Positions 1 to 6,278 of a stretch of DNA of 6,403 nt are shown here, piece after piece (position 1 is the first letter of the stretch; each line of letters begins with the position of its first letter). Both the position numbers and the translations under genes were made by a program. Below the pieces are notes generated by a model. The model was not told the DNA's origin. It saw nothing but the letters and a program-made list of their open reading frames with translations, and did no database searches. Origin of the DNA: an uncultured Gammaproteobacteria bacterium. Its GTDB lineage: Bacteria; Pseudomonadota; Gammaproteobacteria; Pseudomonadales; Azotimanducaceae_A. Where the stretch lies: contig CAJWZG010000161.1 in NCBI GenBank assembly GCA_913049565.1, positions 1 through 6,403 on the forward strand. The letters are read 5' to 3'.

Positions 1-48
1 TTTTGCGATGCTCCGCACGGGATCTCCGGCAGCTGCTGGCGATCGCAG

Positions 49-54
49 TATAGA
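49..54 (+). promoter_or_regulatory. weak candidate -10 element for the rpsB operon
   Basis: TATAGA resembles the sigma70 -10 hexamer and lies about 125 nt before the rpsB start, which would give a leader of roughly 120 nt. No convincing -35 hexamer is visible 16-18 nt upstream. The same bases read on the minus strand as TATACT (positions 52-47), so a divergent promoter is equally possible. In E. coli, map is divergent from rpsB, but no map coding sequence is recognisable in the 48 bases available here. This is a tentative call. Confidence 0.2.
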
Positions 55-93
55 CAACTTGGGACCGATAAAAAATTGCATGCTTCGACACAG

Positions 94-173
94 GTTTCCG
101 GGTGCTGGTGGTGATGGCTCAAGTCACGGTCGGTTGAAACTTGGGAGGCATGGCAAATAGCTAACCCGGAGAT
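94..173 (+). promoter_or_regulatory. rpsB 5' leader fold that covers the Shine-Dalgarno sequence
   Basis: Positions 94-103 (GTTTCCGGGT) can pair with 164-173 (ACCCGGAGAT) over ten consecutive base pairs, two of them G-U. After a two-base bulge (162-163) the stem continues with GCT 104-106 against AGC 159-161. Inside it, CTCAAGT 118-124 can pair with ACTTGGG 139-145 as a seven-pair hairpin. The 3' arm of the outer stem contains GGAG (168-171), the Shine-Dalgarno sequence eight bases before the rpsB ATG, so the fold would block initiation. In E. coli and relatives, S2 represses rpsB-tsf through its leader RNA; this structure is a plausible equivalent. Pairing was found by eye and no energy was computed. 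Confidence 0.5.
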
Positions 174-179
174 AAGACT

Positions 180-1121
180 ATGACCGTAAGTATGCGAGAC
201 ATGCTGGCCGCTGGCGTGCACTTTGGCCACCAGACCCGATTCTGGAATCCTAAAATGGCACCATTCATTTTTGGTGCTCGTAACAAGATTCACATCATCA
301 ATCTTGAGAAAACGCTCCCCGCCTTTAATGACGCGCTGATAGAGGTGCGCAACATGGCATCTAAGGGGAAAAAAGTCATGTTCGTGGGCACCAAACGGGC
401 GGCCGCCAAGGTAGTTGCGGAGCAAGCCACTCGCGTATCGATGCCCTACGTTGATCAGCGCTGGCTCGGCGGCATGCTGACGAACTATAAAACCATCCGT
501 CAGTCGATAAAGCGGCTTATCGAGCTGGAAACTCAGTCCCAGGACGGTACTTTTGATCTGCTGTCAAAGAAAGAAGCCCTGCTGCGGACGCGGATGATGA
601 ACAAATTGCAAAGCAGCCTTGGCGGCATCAAAGAGATGGGCGGGCTTCCAGACGCTATTTTTGTTGTCGACGTACAACATGAACACATTGCGATTACTGA
701 GGCGAACAAACTTGGGATTCCTGTGTTTGGTGTGGTCGATACAAACAGTGACCCTGCGGGTGTGGATTACGTCATTCCCGGTAACGACGACGCGATTCGA
801 GCGATCCGACTTTATGTGACCGCGATAGCGGATGCGGTTGCTGAAGGCAAAGCCAATGTAGCCACGGATGTTAACCCCGACGAATTTGTAGAAGTGCAGG
901 AGACCGCAGCTGCACCGACGGCAGAGATATCCGAAGCCGTCGCAGCGAGCGTCAACGAAGCTTTTGCAGCCGAGGATGAAGCAAGAGCCGCGGAAGCGGC
1001 TGCTCAAGCAGCAGTAGAAGCGCCATCAGAAGCGCCTGTAGAAGTGGAAGTTCCAGAGACAGAGGATGATACGGCTGCGCAAGACTCTGGCGATAGCACG
1101 ACAGACGCTGACAAGGAGTAA
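180..1121 (+). CDS. rpsB: 30S ribosomal protein S2, with long acidic C-terminal tail
   Basis: Structural protein of the small ribosomal subunit. It binds late on the back of the 30S particle near S1 and is needed to recruit S1. The product is 313 residues. Residues 1-225 match the E. coli S2 family closely: [13 protein letters not shown] near 14-26, [15 protein letters not shown] 31-45, VGTKRAA 69-75, RWLGGMLTN 94-102, ETQSQDGTF 117-125, GGLPDA 154-159 and the [15 protein letters not shown] block at 186-208. The start is the ATG at 180, eight bases after GGAG (168-171); the protein begins MTVSMRDML, as expected for the family. After about residue 230 there is a roughly 70-residue extension rich in Ala, Glu and Asp, with a small EAP/SEAP repeat near 280-286. 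E. coli S2 is 241 residues and lacks it. It is the first gene of the cluster, followed after three bases by tsf, and is probably autoregulated through its leader. Confidence 0.98.
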   Translation: MTVSMRDMLAAGVHFGHQTRFWNPKMAPFIFGARNKIHIINLEKTLPAFNDALIEVRNMASKGKKVMFVGTKRAAAKVVAEQATRVSMPYVDQRWLGGMLTNYKTIRQSIKRLIELETQSQDGTFDLLSKKEALLRTRMMNKLQSSLGGIKEMGGLPDAIFVVDVQHEHIAITEANKLGIPVFGVVDTNSDPAGVDYVIPGNDDAIRAIRLYVTAIADAVAEGKANVATDVNPDEFVEVQETAAAPTAEISEAVAASVNEAFAAEDEARAAEAAAQAAVEAPSEAPVEVEVPETEDDTAAQDSGDSTTDADKE

Positions 1122-1124
1122 GAC

Positions 1125-1985
1125 ATGGCAATTTCAGCAGCAATGGTCAAAGAACTGCGCGAACGCACAGGGCTCGGCATGATGGACTGCAAAAAGGCCC
1201 TCGCCGAAGCTGATGGCGACATGGACAGGGCCATCGAGGATCTACGAAAGAAAAGCTCACTGAAGGCGGCGAAAAAAGCTGGACGCACGGCGGCGAATGG
1301 TTTGCTGGCGGTCAAGGTTGCCGATGACGGCAAGCGGATCGCAATGGTAGAGGTCAACATCGAAACAGATTTCGCCGCAAAGAACGAAAAGTTCATAGCC
1401 TTTGTCAGCAAGGTTGCACAAACCCTGTTTGACCAAGGGGATATGGGCGCTGTAACTGATGCTTTGAACGCCGAGCGGGAAACACTTGTCCAGGAGATCG
1501 GTGAAAACATGGCGATTCGTCGCGGCGAGGTTGTCGAAAGCGCGGTAGGTGGTTTGAGTTACTACATGCACGGTGATCAGCGCCGCGGTGCTGTGGTACA
1601 GCTCTCCAGCAAGCAGGACGAATTAGGCCGCGATTTAGCGATGCATGTGGTCGCGATCAATCCCATGGTTGTAAAAAGCGATGATGTGGCAGCTGACATA
1701 CTCGACAAAGAGCGCGAAATCTACATGTCGCAAGCGCAGGACAGCGGCAAGCCTGAGGATATTGTGATTAAAATGGTCGAGGGCCGAGTAAAGAAATACT
1801 TGTCTGAAGTTAGTTTGCTCGATCAACCCTTTGTCAAAGATGGCAACACCAAGGTGGGGGCATTGGTCAAACAGGCCAATACAGAGGTTCTACGGTTCGT
1901 TCGCTACGAGGTGGGAGAGGGTATCGAAGTCGAGGAAGCCGATTTCGCTGCAGAGGTTGCAGCTCAGTTGGCAGACAGCGAGTAG
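1125..1985 (+). CDS. tsf: translation elongation factor Ts (EF-Ts)
   Basis: Cytoplasmic guanine nucleotide exchange factor that releases GDP from EF-Tu during elongation. At 286 residues it is almost the same length as the E. coli protein (283) and looks complete. The N-terminal UBA-like domain is clear (VKELRERTG 8-16, GMMDCKKAL 18-26). The TDF motif at 81-83, the residues that insert next to the EF-Tu nucleotide site, is intact, followed by AAKNEKF. The C-terminal core contains AMHVVAINP, SGKPEDI, KMVEGR and the QPFVKD and RYEVGEGIE blocks. The start ATG at 1125 follows AAGGAG (1113-1118), which overlaps the end of rpsB; only three bases separate the two genes, so tsf is almost certainly co-transcribed and may be translationally coupled with rpsB. 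Confidence 0.98.
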   Translation: MAISAAMVKELRERTGLGMMDCKKALAEADGDMDRAIEDLRKKSSLKAAKKAGRTAANGLLAVKVADDGKRIAMVEVNIETDFAAKNEKFIAFVSKVAQTLFDQGDMGAVTDALNAERETLVQEIGENMAIRRGEVVESAVGGLSYYMHGDQRRGAVVQLSSKQDELGRDLAMHVVAINPMVVKSDDVAADILDKEREIYMSQAQDSGKPEDIVIKMVEGRVKKYLSEVSLLDQPFVKDGNTKVGALVKQANTEVLRFVRYEVGEGIEVEEADFAAEVAAQLADSE

Positions 1986-1989
1986 TATC

Positions 1990-2691
1990 TTGTCCCGATT
2001 ACTGCTGAAGCTCAGCGGGGAAGCCCTGGGCGGTGAAACGGGTCAGGGAATTGACCCAGAAGTGCTTAGGCATTTCTGTCAGCAAATAAAGGACGCGGTC
2101 GCAGCCGGAGTGGAGCTCGGGGTAGTGCTGGGCGGCGGCAATCTTTTCAGAGGAGCGGCGCTCTCGGCAGCAGGAATAGATCGGGTGGTTGGCGACCGCA
2201 TGGGAATGTTGGCCACCGTCATGAACGCCTTGGCTCTAGGTGACTTTCTTACCCGAGAGGGGATAGCGAACCAAGTTTACTCTGCCACCGGCATCGTCGG
2301 CGTCGTGCCTGTCTACGAGCGCGACGGGGCCCGAGCATTGATGCGCCAGGGTACCGTCGTGATAATCAGCGGCGGCACGGGAAACCCGCTCTTTACGACC
2401 GATACTGCGGCCTGCTTACGCGGCATCGAGCTGGGTGCAGACGCAGTGCTGAAAGCAACTAATGTCGATGGCGTTTACAGTGCAGATCCAAAGATCAATG
2501 CAGATGCCACTCGGTTTTCGCACATTACCTTCGATGAGGTACTCGAGCGTCAGCTTGGTGTGATGGATCTCACAGCCATGGTGATGTGCCGGGATCATGC
2601 GATGCCAATCATCGTCTTCGACGCAGCGGAAGAAGGTTCGTTAGTAGAAATCAGTCGGGGGGCTGATATCGGAACTCGAGTTGAGAATTGA
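1990..2691 (+). CDS. pyrH: UMP kinase (uridylate kinase), probable TTG start
   Basis: Cytoplasmic enzyme of the amino acid kinase fold that phosphorylates UMP to UDP with ATP in pyrimidine nucleotide synthesis; a hexamer in bacteria, regulated by GTP and UTP. From a TTG at 1990 the product is 233 residues (E. coli 241). Family motifs are all present: LLLKLSGEAL 4-13, VLGGGNLFRG 46-55, VVGDRMGMLATVMN 66-79, SGGTGNPLFTTD 127-138, AACLRGIELGAD 140-151, VLKATNVDGVYSADP 153-167 and RDHAMPI 201-207. Start choice: there is no in-frame ATG or GTG close to the first conserved residues. The next in-frame ATG is at 1831, deep inside tsf, and would add 53 residues of out-of-frame tsf translation. TTG 1990 gives MSRLLLKLSG, in line with the family. 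No good Shine-Dalgarno precedes it; it lies four bases after the tsf stop, so initiation probably depends on coupling. Confidence 0.95.
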   Translation: MSRLLLKLSGEALGGETGQGIDPEVLRHFCQQIKDAVAAGVELGVVLGGGNLFRGAALSAAGIDRVVGDRMGMLATVMNALALGDFLTREGIANQVYSATGIVGVVPVYERDGARALMRQGTVVIISGGTGNPLFTTDTAACLRGIELGADAVLKATNVDGVYSADPKINADATRFSHITFDEVLERQLGVMDLTAMVMCRDHAMPIIVFDAAEEGSLVEISRGADIGTRVEN

Positions 2692-2742
2692 TCACCTAAG
2701 CGGGATTAAAAGAAAGAAAACACGACGAGGTAGGTCACCTCA

Positions 2743-2772
2743 CTGGTACTGCCTGCGGAGACTGCCTATGAT
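2743..2772 (+). promoter_or_regulatory. candidate sigma70 promoter for frr and downstream genes
   Basis: TATGAT at 2767-2772 matches five of six bases of the -10 consensus. Eighteen bases upstream, CTGGTA (2743-2748) matches three of six bases of the -35 consensus. It lies in the only sizeable gap of the cluster, 83 bases before the frr start. Transcription would begin near 2779. The -10 is good and the -35 is weak. Placing a promoter between pyrH and frr agrees with frr often having its own promoter, but this is an inference from sequence only. Confidence 0.4.
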
Positions 2773-2787
2773 CTGGGCTAGACTCCA

Positions 2788-2831
2788 GGTCCAACCCAGA
2801 GGGGGTTCGGCCAGTTTCGTATCGAAAACTG
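2788..2831 (+). promoter_or_regulatory. two hairpins in the frr leader
   Basis: Hairpin A: GGTC 2788-2791 pairs with GGCC 2809-2812 (one G-U), then after a C-C mismatch AACCC 2793-2797 pairs with GGGTT 2803-2807 around a five-base loop. Hairpin B: CAGTTTCG 2812-2819 pairs with CGAAAACTG 2823-2831 around a TAT loop with one bulged A. The two share only base 2812, so they could form side by side or compete at that base. There is no T-run after either one, so they do not look like an intrinsic terminator. They lie between the candidate promoter and the frr Shine-Dalgarno (GGAAGG 2845-2850). A smaller stem, GAGGT 2727-2731 with ACCTC 2737-2741, lies upstream of the promoter. Function is unknown; pairings are by eye. 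Confidence 0.35.
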
Positions 2832-2854
2832 TGCTGGGAGAGTAGGAAGGACTC

Positions 2855-3412
2855 ATGATTGACGAAATTTTGCAGGATGCAGACGAGCGGATGGGCAAAA
2901 CCCTCGACGCATTGGCTAATACTTTTGGGCGCATCCGTACAGGGCGTGCTAATCCTGCTTTGTTAGATGGTATTACGGTTGACTATTACGGGGTTGCGAC
3001 CCCATTAAACCAAGTCGCGTCGGTGTCAGTTGAAGACGCGCGTACCCTGCTGCTGGCACCGTGGGAGAGACCGCTGGTGGTGGAGATCGAAAAAGCGATC
3101 TTGCGCAGTGAACTGGGTATTACGCCAGTGAATAACGGGGAAGTGATACGCATCCCGTTACCTCCGCTAACCGAGGAAAATCGTCGCGATCTTGCGAAGC
3201 AGGCTAAGGCGGAAGCAGAGAATAGCCGAATCTCGATACGCAACATACGACGCGATGCCATTGCTGATATTCGGGAATTGGTGAAAGAGAAAGAAGCCTC
3301 CGAGGATGATGCGCGACGAGGCGAGGATCGCGCGCAAGAGCACACGGATCGACGCACTGGCGAGGTGGAAGCCGCTCTGGCCGCGAAAGAATCAGAACTG
3401 ATGGAAATCTGA
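2855..3412 (+). CDS. frr: ribosome recycling factor (RRF)
   Basis: Cytoplasmic factor that, with EF-G, splits the 70S post-termination complex after peptide release. The product is 185 residues, the same as E. coli RRF, and aligns along its full length: an N-terminal helix (MIDEILQDADERM), KIRTGRA-like RIRTGRANPALLDGI at 27-41, VDYYG 42-46, the beta-rich domain 2 (TPLNQVASVSVEDART), the PLPPLTEENRRDL block near 101-113 and the C-terminal helices with IRNIRRDA and a KEASEDD stretch. The start ATG at 2855 lies four bases after GGAAGG. It is separated from pyrH by 163 nt holding a candidate promoter, and from uppS by only 17 nt. Nothing is missing or unusual in the protein. Confidence 0.98.
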   Translation: MIDEILQDADERMGKTLDALANTFGRIRTGRANPALLDGITVDYYGVATPLNQVASVSVEDARTLLLAPWERPLVVEIEKAILRSELGITPVNNGEVIRIPLPPLTEENRRDLAKQAKAEAENSRISIRNIRRDAIADIRELVKEKEASEDDARRGEDRAQEHTDRRTGEVEAALAAKESELMEI

Positions 3413-3429
3413 TTCTGGTTGCGCGTCTC

Positions 3430-4233
3430 ATGCAAGATCTATCGACCGAATCCAACCAGCCGAAAACCGCCAAAGATGTCCGCACAGAGAGCCTGTCAAC
3501 GACGACTGACACGGATGCGCAGCCAGGCGAAAATGTGGTTCCTCAACATGTGGTTATTATCATGGATGGCAATCACCGCTGGGCTAGCGCACGGCATTTA
3601 CCGAGTGCGGCAGGGCATCGCGCGGGGGCTAAGCGGCTTCGACCAATCGCTGAGGCGTGCGCGGAGCTGGGGGTTAGGCATCTGACTGTTTTTGCCTTCA
3701 GCACAGAGAATTGGCACCGCCCAGAAGCCGAGGTTGGCTTGCTGATGGATCTGATGCGCCATGTGATGAAGACCGAAATCGACTATCTGCATTTGCAAGG
3801 TGTGCGTTTACGGATCATCGGTGAAAGACAGCAGTTTGCGCCGGATATCCAGCAGATGATGGGGCACTGCGAGGCCCTGACGGCTAACAATACACGTCTA
3901 GACTTGTCGGTAGCGGTCAACTTTGGTGGGCGCTGGGATATTGTCAATGCGGCAAAAAACCTCGCTAAGGAGGTAGAGGAAGGCGTTCTCAAGGCAGAGG
4001 ACATCGACGAAACACGTCTAGGCGCCCGCTTGAGTCTCAAAGAGATGCCTGAGCCGGATCTATTGATCCGCACCGGGGGAGATTATCGAATCAGCAATTT
4101 CCTGCTGTGGGATTTGGCCTATACCGAATTGTATTTCTCGGAGCAATTCTGGCCTGATTTTGACGCCAGTGCTTTGCAAGGGGCGGTAGATACCTATGCG
4201 CAACGCAAGCGTCGTTTTGGGCGTCGGGAATAG
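3430..4233 (+). CDS. uppS: undecaprenyl diphosphate synthase (cis-prenyltransferase)
   Basis: Adds eight isopentenyl diphosphates in cis to farnesyl diphosphate to make the C55 carrier for peptidoglycan and O-antigen; cytoplasmic, membrane-associated. The product is 267 residues (E. coli 253). The catalytic Asp is D46 in the IIMDGNHRWA motif (43-52). Also visible are GHRAGAKRLR 62-71, FAFSTENWHRP 88-98, RLRIIGE 126-132, NFGGRWDI 164-171 and RTGGDYRISNFLLW 214-227. In E. coli UppS the position after RTGG is a Glu that helps bind magnesium; here it is Asp (D218). The first ~35 residues are a polar, Thr/Ser/Asp-rich extension with no family similarity. The ATG at 3430 has no Shine-Dalgarno before it and lies 17 nt after frr; a GTG at 3535 is a less likely alternative. 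The order frr-uppS-cdsA is typical. Confidence 0.96.
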   Translation: MQDLSTESNQPKTAKDVRTESLSTTTDTDAQPGENVVPQHVVIIMDGNHRWASARHLPSAAGHRAGAKRLRPIAEACAELGVRHLTVFAFSTENWHRPEAEVGLLMDLMRHVMKTEIDYLHLQGVRLRIIGERQQFAPDIQQMMGHCEALTANNTRLDLSVAVNFGGRWDIVNAAKNLAKEVEEGVLKAEDIDETRLGARLSLKEMPEPDLLIRTGGDYRISNFLLWDLAYTELYFSEQFWPDFDASALQGAVDTYAQRKRRFGRRE

Positions 4234-4234
4234 C

Positions 4235-5023
4235 GTGCTACGCAACCGCGTTTATACCGCACTGTTGCTGGCTGGATTGACTGCAGTCACTATTTTTTGG
4301 GCTCCGCTTTGGCTTTTCGCCGTAATGTTTGCAATCGCAGCGAGTCTTGGGGCGTATGAGTGGGCAGCGTTTGCAGGCTGGGGAACTTTCTGGCATCGCG
4401 CAGGATACGTGGCAGGCCTAGTGCTATGTATACTTCTGTCGACAACACAACGTGAGTATTGGGCTCAATTCATCGGCATTCTCTGCGTTGTCTGGACTTT
4501 TGGGTTCGCCAGCATTGCGCTTCACCCACGCTTCTCGAATGTTTTTAAAACGAAGTGGCTCTTGGTGGTTCTAGGGTGGTCGTTATTGCTAGGCGCCTGG
4601 ATATGTCTCGTGTCTTTGTTCGAGATTGATAATGGAAGGCTTTGGCTGTTCTGGCTGTTTTTGCTCACCACTGCTACCGATGTTGGGGCATTTTTCTGGG
4701 GGCGATCTTTTGGGCGTACTGCGCTGGCAGCAACGATTAGCCCGGGTAAGACTCGTGAAGGTGCCCTCGGTGGAATCACGCTTGCGCTGTTAATCTGTGG
4801 TCCAGCACTCTATTTAGGCGGAGTCCTAACCATTTATGAGACGATTGGTTTTACTCTGTTCATGAGTGTTGTTTCAATACTGGGGGACTTATTTGAGAGT
4901 CTGTTAAAGCGCGTTTCTGGCGTAAAAGACTCGGGAAACATTTTGCCCGGGCATGGGGGATTATTGGATCGCATTGACTCAATCATCGCGGTGTTACCAT
5001 TTTTGGTTTGGAGTGTTGCTTAA
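4235..5023 (+). CDS. cdsA: phosphatidate cytidylyltransferase (CDP-diacylglycerol synthase), GTG start
   Basis: Integral inner-membrane enzyme that makes CDP-diacylglycerol from CTP and phosphatidic acid, the branch point for all phospholipids. From GTG at 4235 it is 262 residues. It is highly hydrophobic, with several membrane segments (for example residues 7-28, 30-50, 58-69, 110-125). The family signature SLLKRVSG...PGHGGLLDRID occupies 222-248 and matches the PROSITE-type CdsA pattern in full. The conserved TDVGAFFWGRSFG and ISPGKTREG blocks precede it. Start choice: GTG 4235 gives MLRNRVYTAL, as in other CdsA proteins, lies one base after the uppS stop and follows GGGA (4226-4229). An upstream ATG at 4196 would overlap uppS by 38 bases and add a non-conserved 13 residues. 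The stop overlaps the rseP start by one base, leaving no room for dxr. Confidence 0.95.
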   Translation: MLRNRVYTALLLAGLTAVTIFWAPLWLFAVMFAIAASLGAYEWAAFAGWGTFWHRAGYVAGLVLCILLSTTQREYWAQFIGILCVVWTFGFASIALHPRFSNVFKTKWLLVVLGWSLLLGAWICLVSLFEIDNGRLWLFWLFLLTTATDVGAFFWGRSFGRTALAATISPGKTREGALGGITLALLICGPALYLGGVLTIYETIGFTLFMSVVSILGDLFESLLKRVSGVKDSGNILPGHGGLLDRIDSIIAVLPFLVWSVA

Positions 5024-6087
5024 TGGAATGGCTGCAATATCCGCTGGCGTTTCTACTACTCATGGGCGTCATTGTCGTCTTCCATGAGTTTGGGCACTTT
5101 GTGGTCGCGAGGCGATCCGGTGTGCATGTCGTGCGTTTTTCCATTGGATTTGGCCGGCCGCTGTTACGATGGTCTGATAAATGCGGAACCGAGTTTGTGC
5201 TGGCGGCTATTCCTTTGGGTGGGTACGTTCAGATGTTCGACGATCGAGACCCGGTTATTAACGCAGAAGCGACAGAGGGCTCTGTGCCCGCCGACGCGCT
5301 GGGTTATACCCACCTATCGCCCTGGTGGCGTATTGCCATCTCGCTAGCCGGCCCTGCTGCCAATTTTTTACTGGCGATTGCTTTGTATGCCTTGCTGTTC
5401 ATGGTCGGCACGCTGCAGTTTACGCCAACCTTTGTTGGCACTGGCGACGCCGAGGCGTTTTCTCGAAGCAGTGTGTCAGGTCCTTTCGAAGTGTTGACGG
5501 TTGACGGCAAGTCGGTGCGCAACTATCAAGACATCGCTATGGCGTTAGGCGATCGTCTCGGTGAAAGCGGCGATATTGTGCTCGGCGCAGTCGATTTAGA
5601 GACCAGTCAAGAGGCTCAACTTCTCTTGCCCATTACCCAGTGGCAGCGCGGCGTAGCAGAGCCTGATCTGTTTGGTTCATTAGGGCTGCAACCGATGCGG
5701 CCAAGTGTCGTCGGTCAAGTGGTTGCAGGCTCTGCTGCCGAGTTTGCGGGTTTACTAAGCGGCGACTGGATCGTCGCAGTAGACGGAACACCGGTAAGCA
5801 AATGGTCTGAATGGGTGGGCTACATCGTCCAATCTCCAGGCAAGCCTTTGGCGTTCGAAGTTTTACGCGAAGGCCGTAGGCTTTATATCACCGCTACGCC
5901 TGATGCGGCGGCAATGGAAGATGGAGCGTTGATTGGTCGGCTTGGTGTCGCTCCGGTCAAGGCCAAAGTGCAATACGGCGTGTTTGATGCTCTGCAGTTA
6001 GGTGCCGTGAAAACTTGGGATATGACCGTGATGACGCTAAGCATGCTGAAAAAGATGCTGCTTGAAAACAAATGGCTACAGGCCTAG
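5023..6087 (+). CDS. rseP: RseP family site-2 metalloprotease, C-terminus lost at a sequence junction
   Basis: Inner-membrane zinc protease that cuts the anti-sigma factor RseA after DegS, releasing sigma E, and also clears signal-peptide remnants. The reading frame runs 354 residues; the family is about 450. Zinc motif HEFGH at 21-25 lies in the first membrane segment; GTEFVLAAIPLGGYVQMFD 55-73 and a second membrane segment near 103-128 follow. Two PDZ-like regions come next, the second with GLLSGDWIVAVDG 243-255. Similarity runs to SMLKKMLL (340-347, ending about 6063). The last seven residues and the stop at 6085-6087 are unrelated. Missing are the NLSGP motif and the last membrane segments with the LDG motif that carries the third zinc ligand, so this product should be inactive if real. 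The start ATG overlaps the cdsA stop (TAATG) and follows GGAG 5010-5013. Truncation probably reflects a chimeric join rather than biology. Confidence 0.9.
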   Translation: MEWLQYPLAFLLLMGVIVVFHEFGHFVVARRSGVHVVRFSIGFGRPLLRWSDKCGTEFVLAAIPLGGYVQMFDDRDPVINAEATEGSVPADALGYTHLSPWWRIAISLAGPAANFLLAIALYALLFMVGTLQFTPTFVGTGDAEAFSRSSVSGPFEVLTVDGKSVRNYQDIAMALGDRLGESGDIVLGAVDLETSQEAQLLLPITQWQRGVAEPDLFGSLGLQPMRPSVVGQVVAGSAAEFAGLLSGDWIVAVDGTPVSKWSEWVGYIVQSPGKPLAFEVLREGRRLYITATPDAAAMEDGALIGRLGVAPVKAKVQYGVFDALQLGAVKTWDMTVMTLSMLKKMLLENKWLQA

Positions 6088-6136
6088 CACGTGCGAACCC
6101 TTGGAAACCCACCTTGCCTGGGGGCAGGTCAACAAG
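6062..6136 (+). other. possible exon end upstream of an intron-like segment
   Basis: A reading frame with codons beginning at 6062 (partly before the junction) reads ...YRPSTCEPLETHLAWGQVNK and ends exactly at AAG 6134-6136, followed by GTAGGT, a good eukaryotic 5' splice-site sequence. Third codon positions are mostly G or C. The left end of the exon is unknown because the junction interrupts it. No family is recognised. This depends wholly on the intron model. Confidence 0.22.
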
Positions 6137-6278
6137 GTAGGTCCAGAGGAGGCTCCCCCAGGGCCAATGACCCTTGCACATGCATGTGATCCCACTGGCG
6201 AGCTTGACCACAGTGACTGCAAGCCAGCTCTGGACCCAAGAAGGAAGCTTCAGACCCAGCCATGAGCCTCTGGTTCAG
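6137..6278 (+). other. possible spliceosomal intron (142 nt)
   Basis: The segment begins GTAGGT after AAG and ends CTGGTTCAG. Removing it joins two open segments in phase 0, while its length (142) is not a multiple of three and the upstream frame meets a stop inside it (6263-6265). It is CpG-poor compared with the putative exon that follows. A YTNAY-like branch sequence (TTGAC, 6204-6208) exists but is rather far from the 3' end. Short GT...AG matches are common by chance, so this is a suggestion only. Confidence 0.22.

Noticed and set aside
134..163. TTGAAA (134-139) followed by TAGCTA (158-163) as an rpsB promoter.
   Set aside because: The -10 match is poor and transcription would start at or inside the ribosome binding site.
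1004..1510. Long minus-strand open frame (168 residues) across the rpsB-tsf join, and a similar one at 2986-3435.
   Set aside because: Both lie antisense to well-recognised genes, are Ser/Ala/Arg-rich as expected for shadow frames, and have no motif.
1831..1989. An in-frame ATG at 1831 would make a 286-residue UMP kinase.
   Set aside because: The extra 53 residues are tsf read in another frame, show no family similarity and would overlap tsf by 155 bases.
2727..2741. Hairpin GAGGT/ACCTC after pyrH as a terminator.
   Set aside because: The stem is five pairs and there is no T-run after it.
4196..4234. ATG 4196 as the cdsA start.
   Set aside because: It overlaps uppS and adds 13 residues that do not resemble CdsA; GTG 4235 starts exactly where similarity begins.
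5008..5022. TTG 5008 as the rseP start.
   Set aside because: The ATG at 5023 has a well-placed GGAG and the usual RseP N-terminus; the upstream five residues are only read-through of cdsA bases.
6064..6084. On the minus strand the bases next to the junction contain GTAGCCATTT, also part of the dinoflagellate spliced leader.
   Set aside because: Only ten bases match, the flanks differ, and the orientation is opposite to the gene model; chance is the best explanation.
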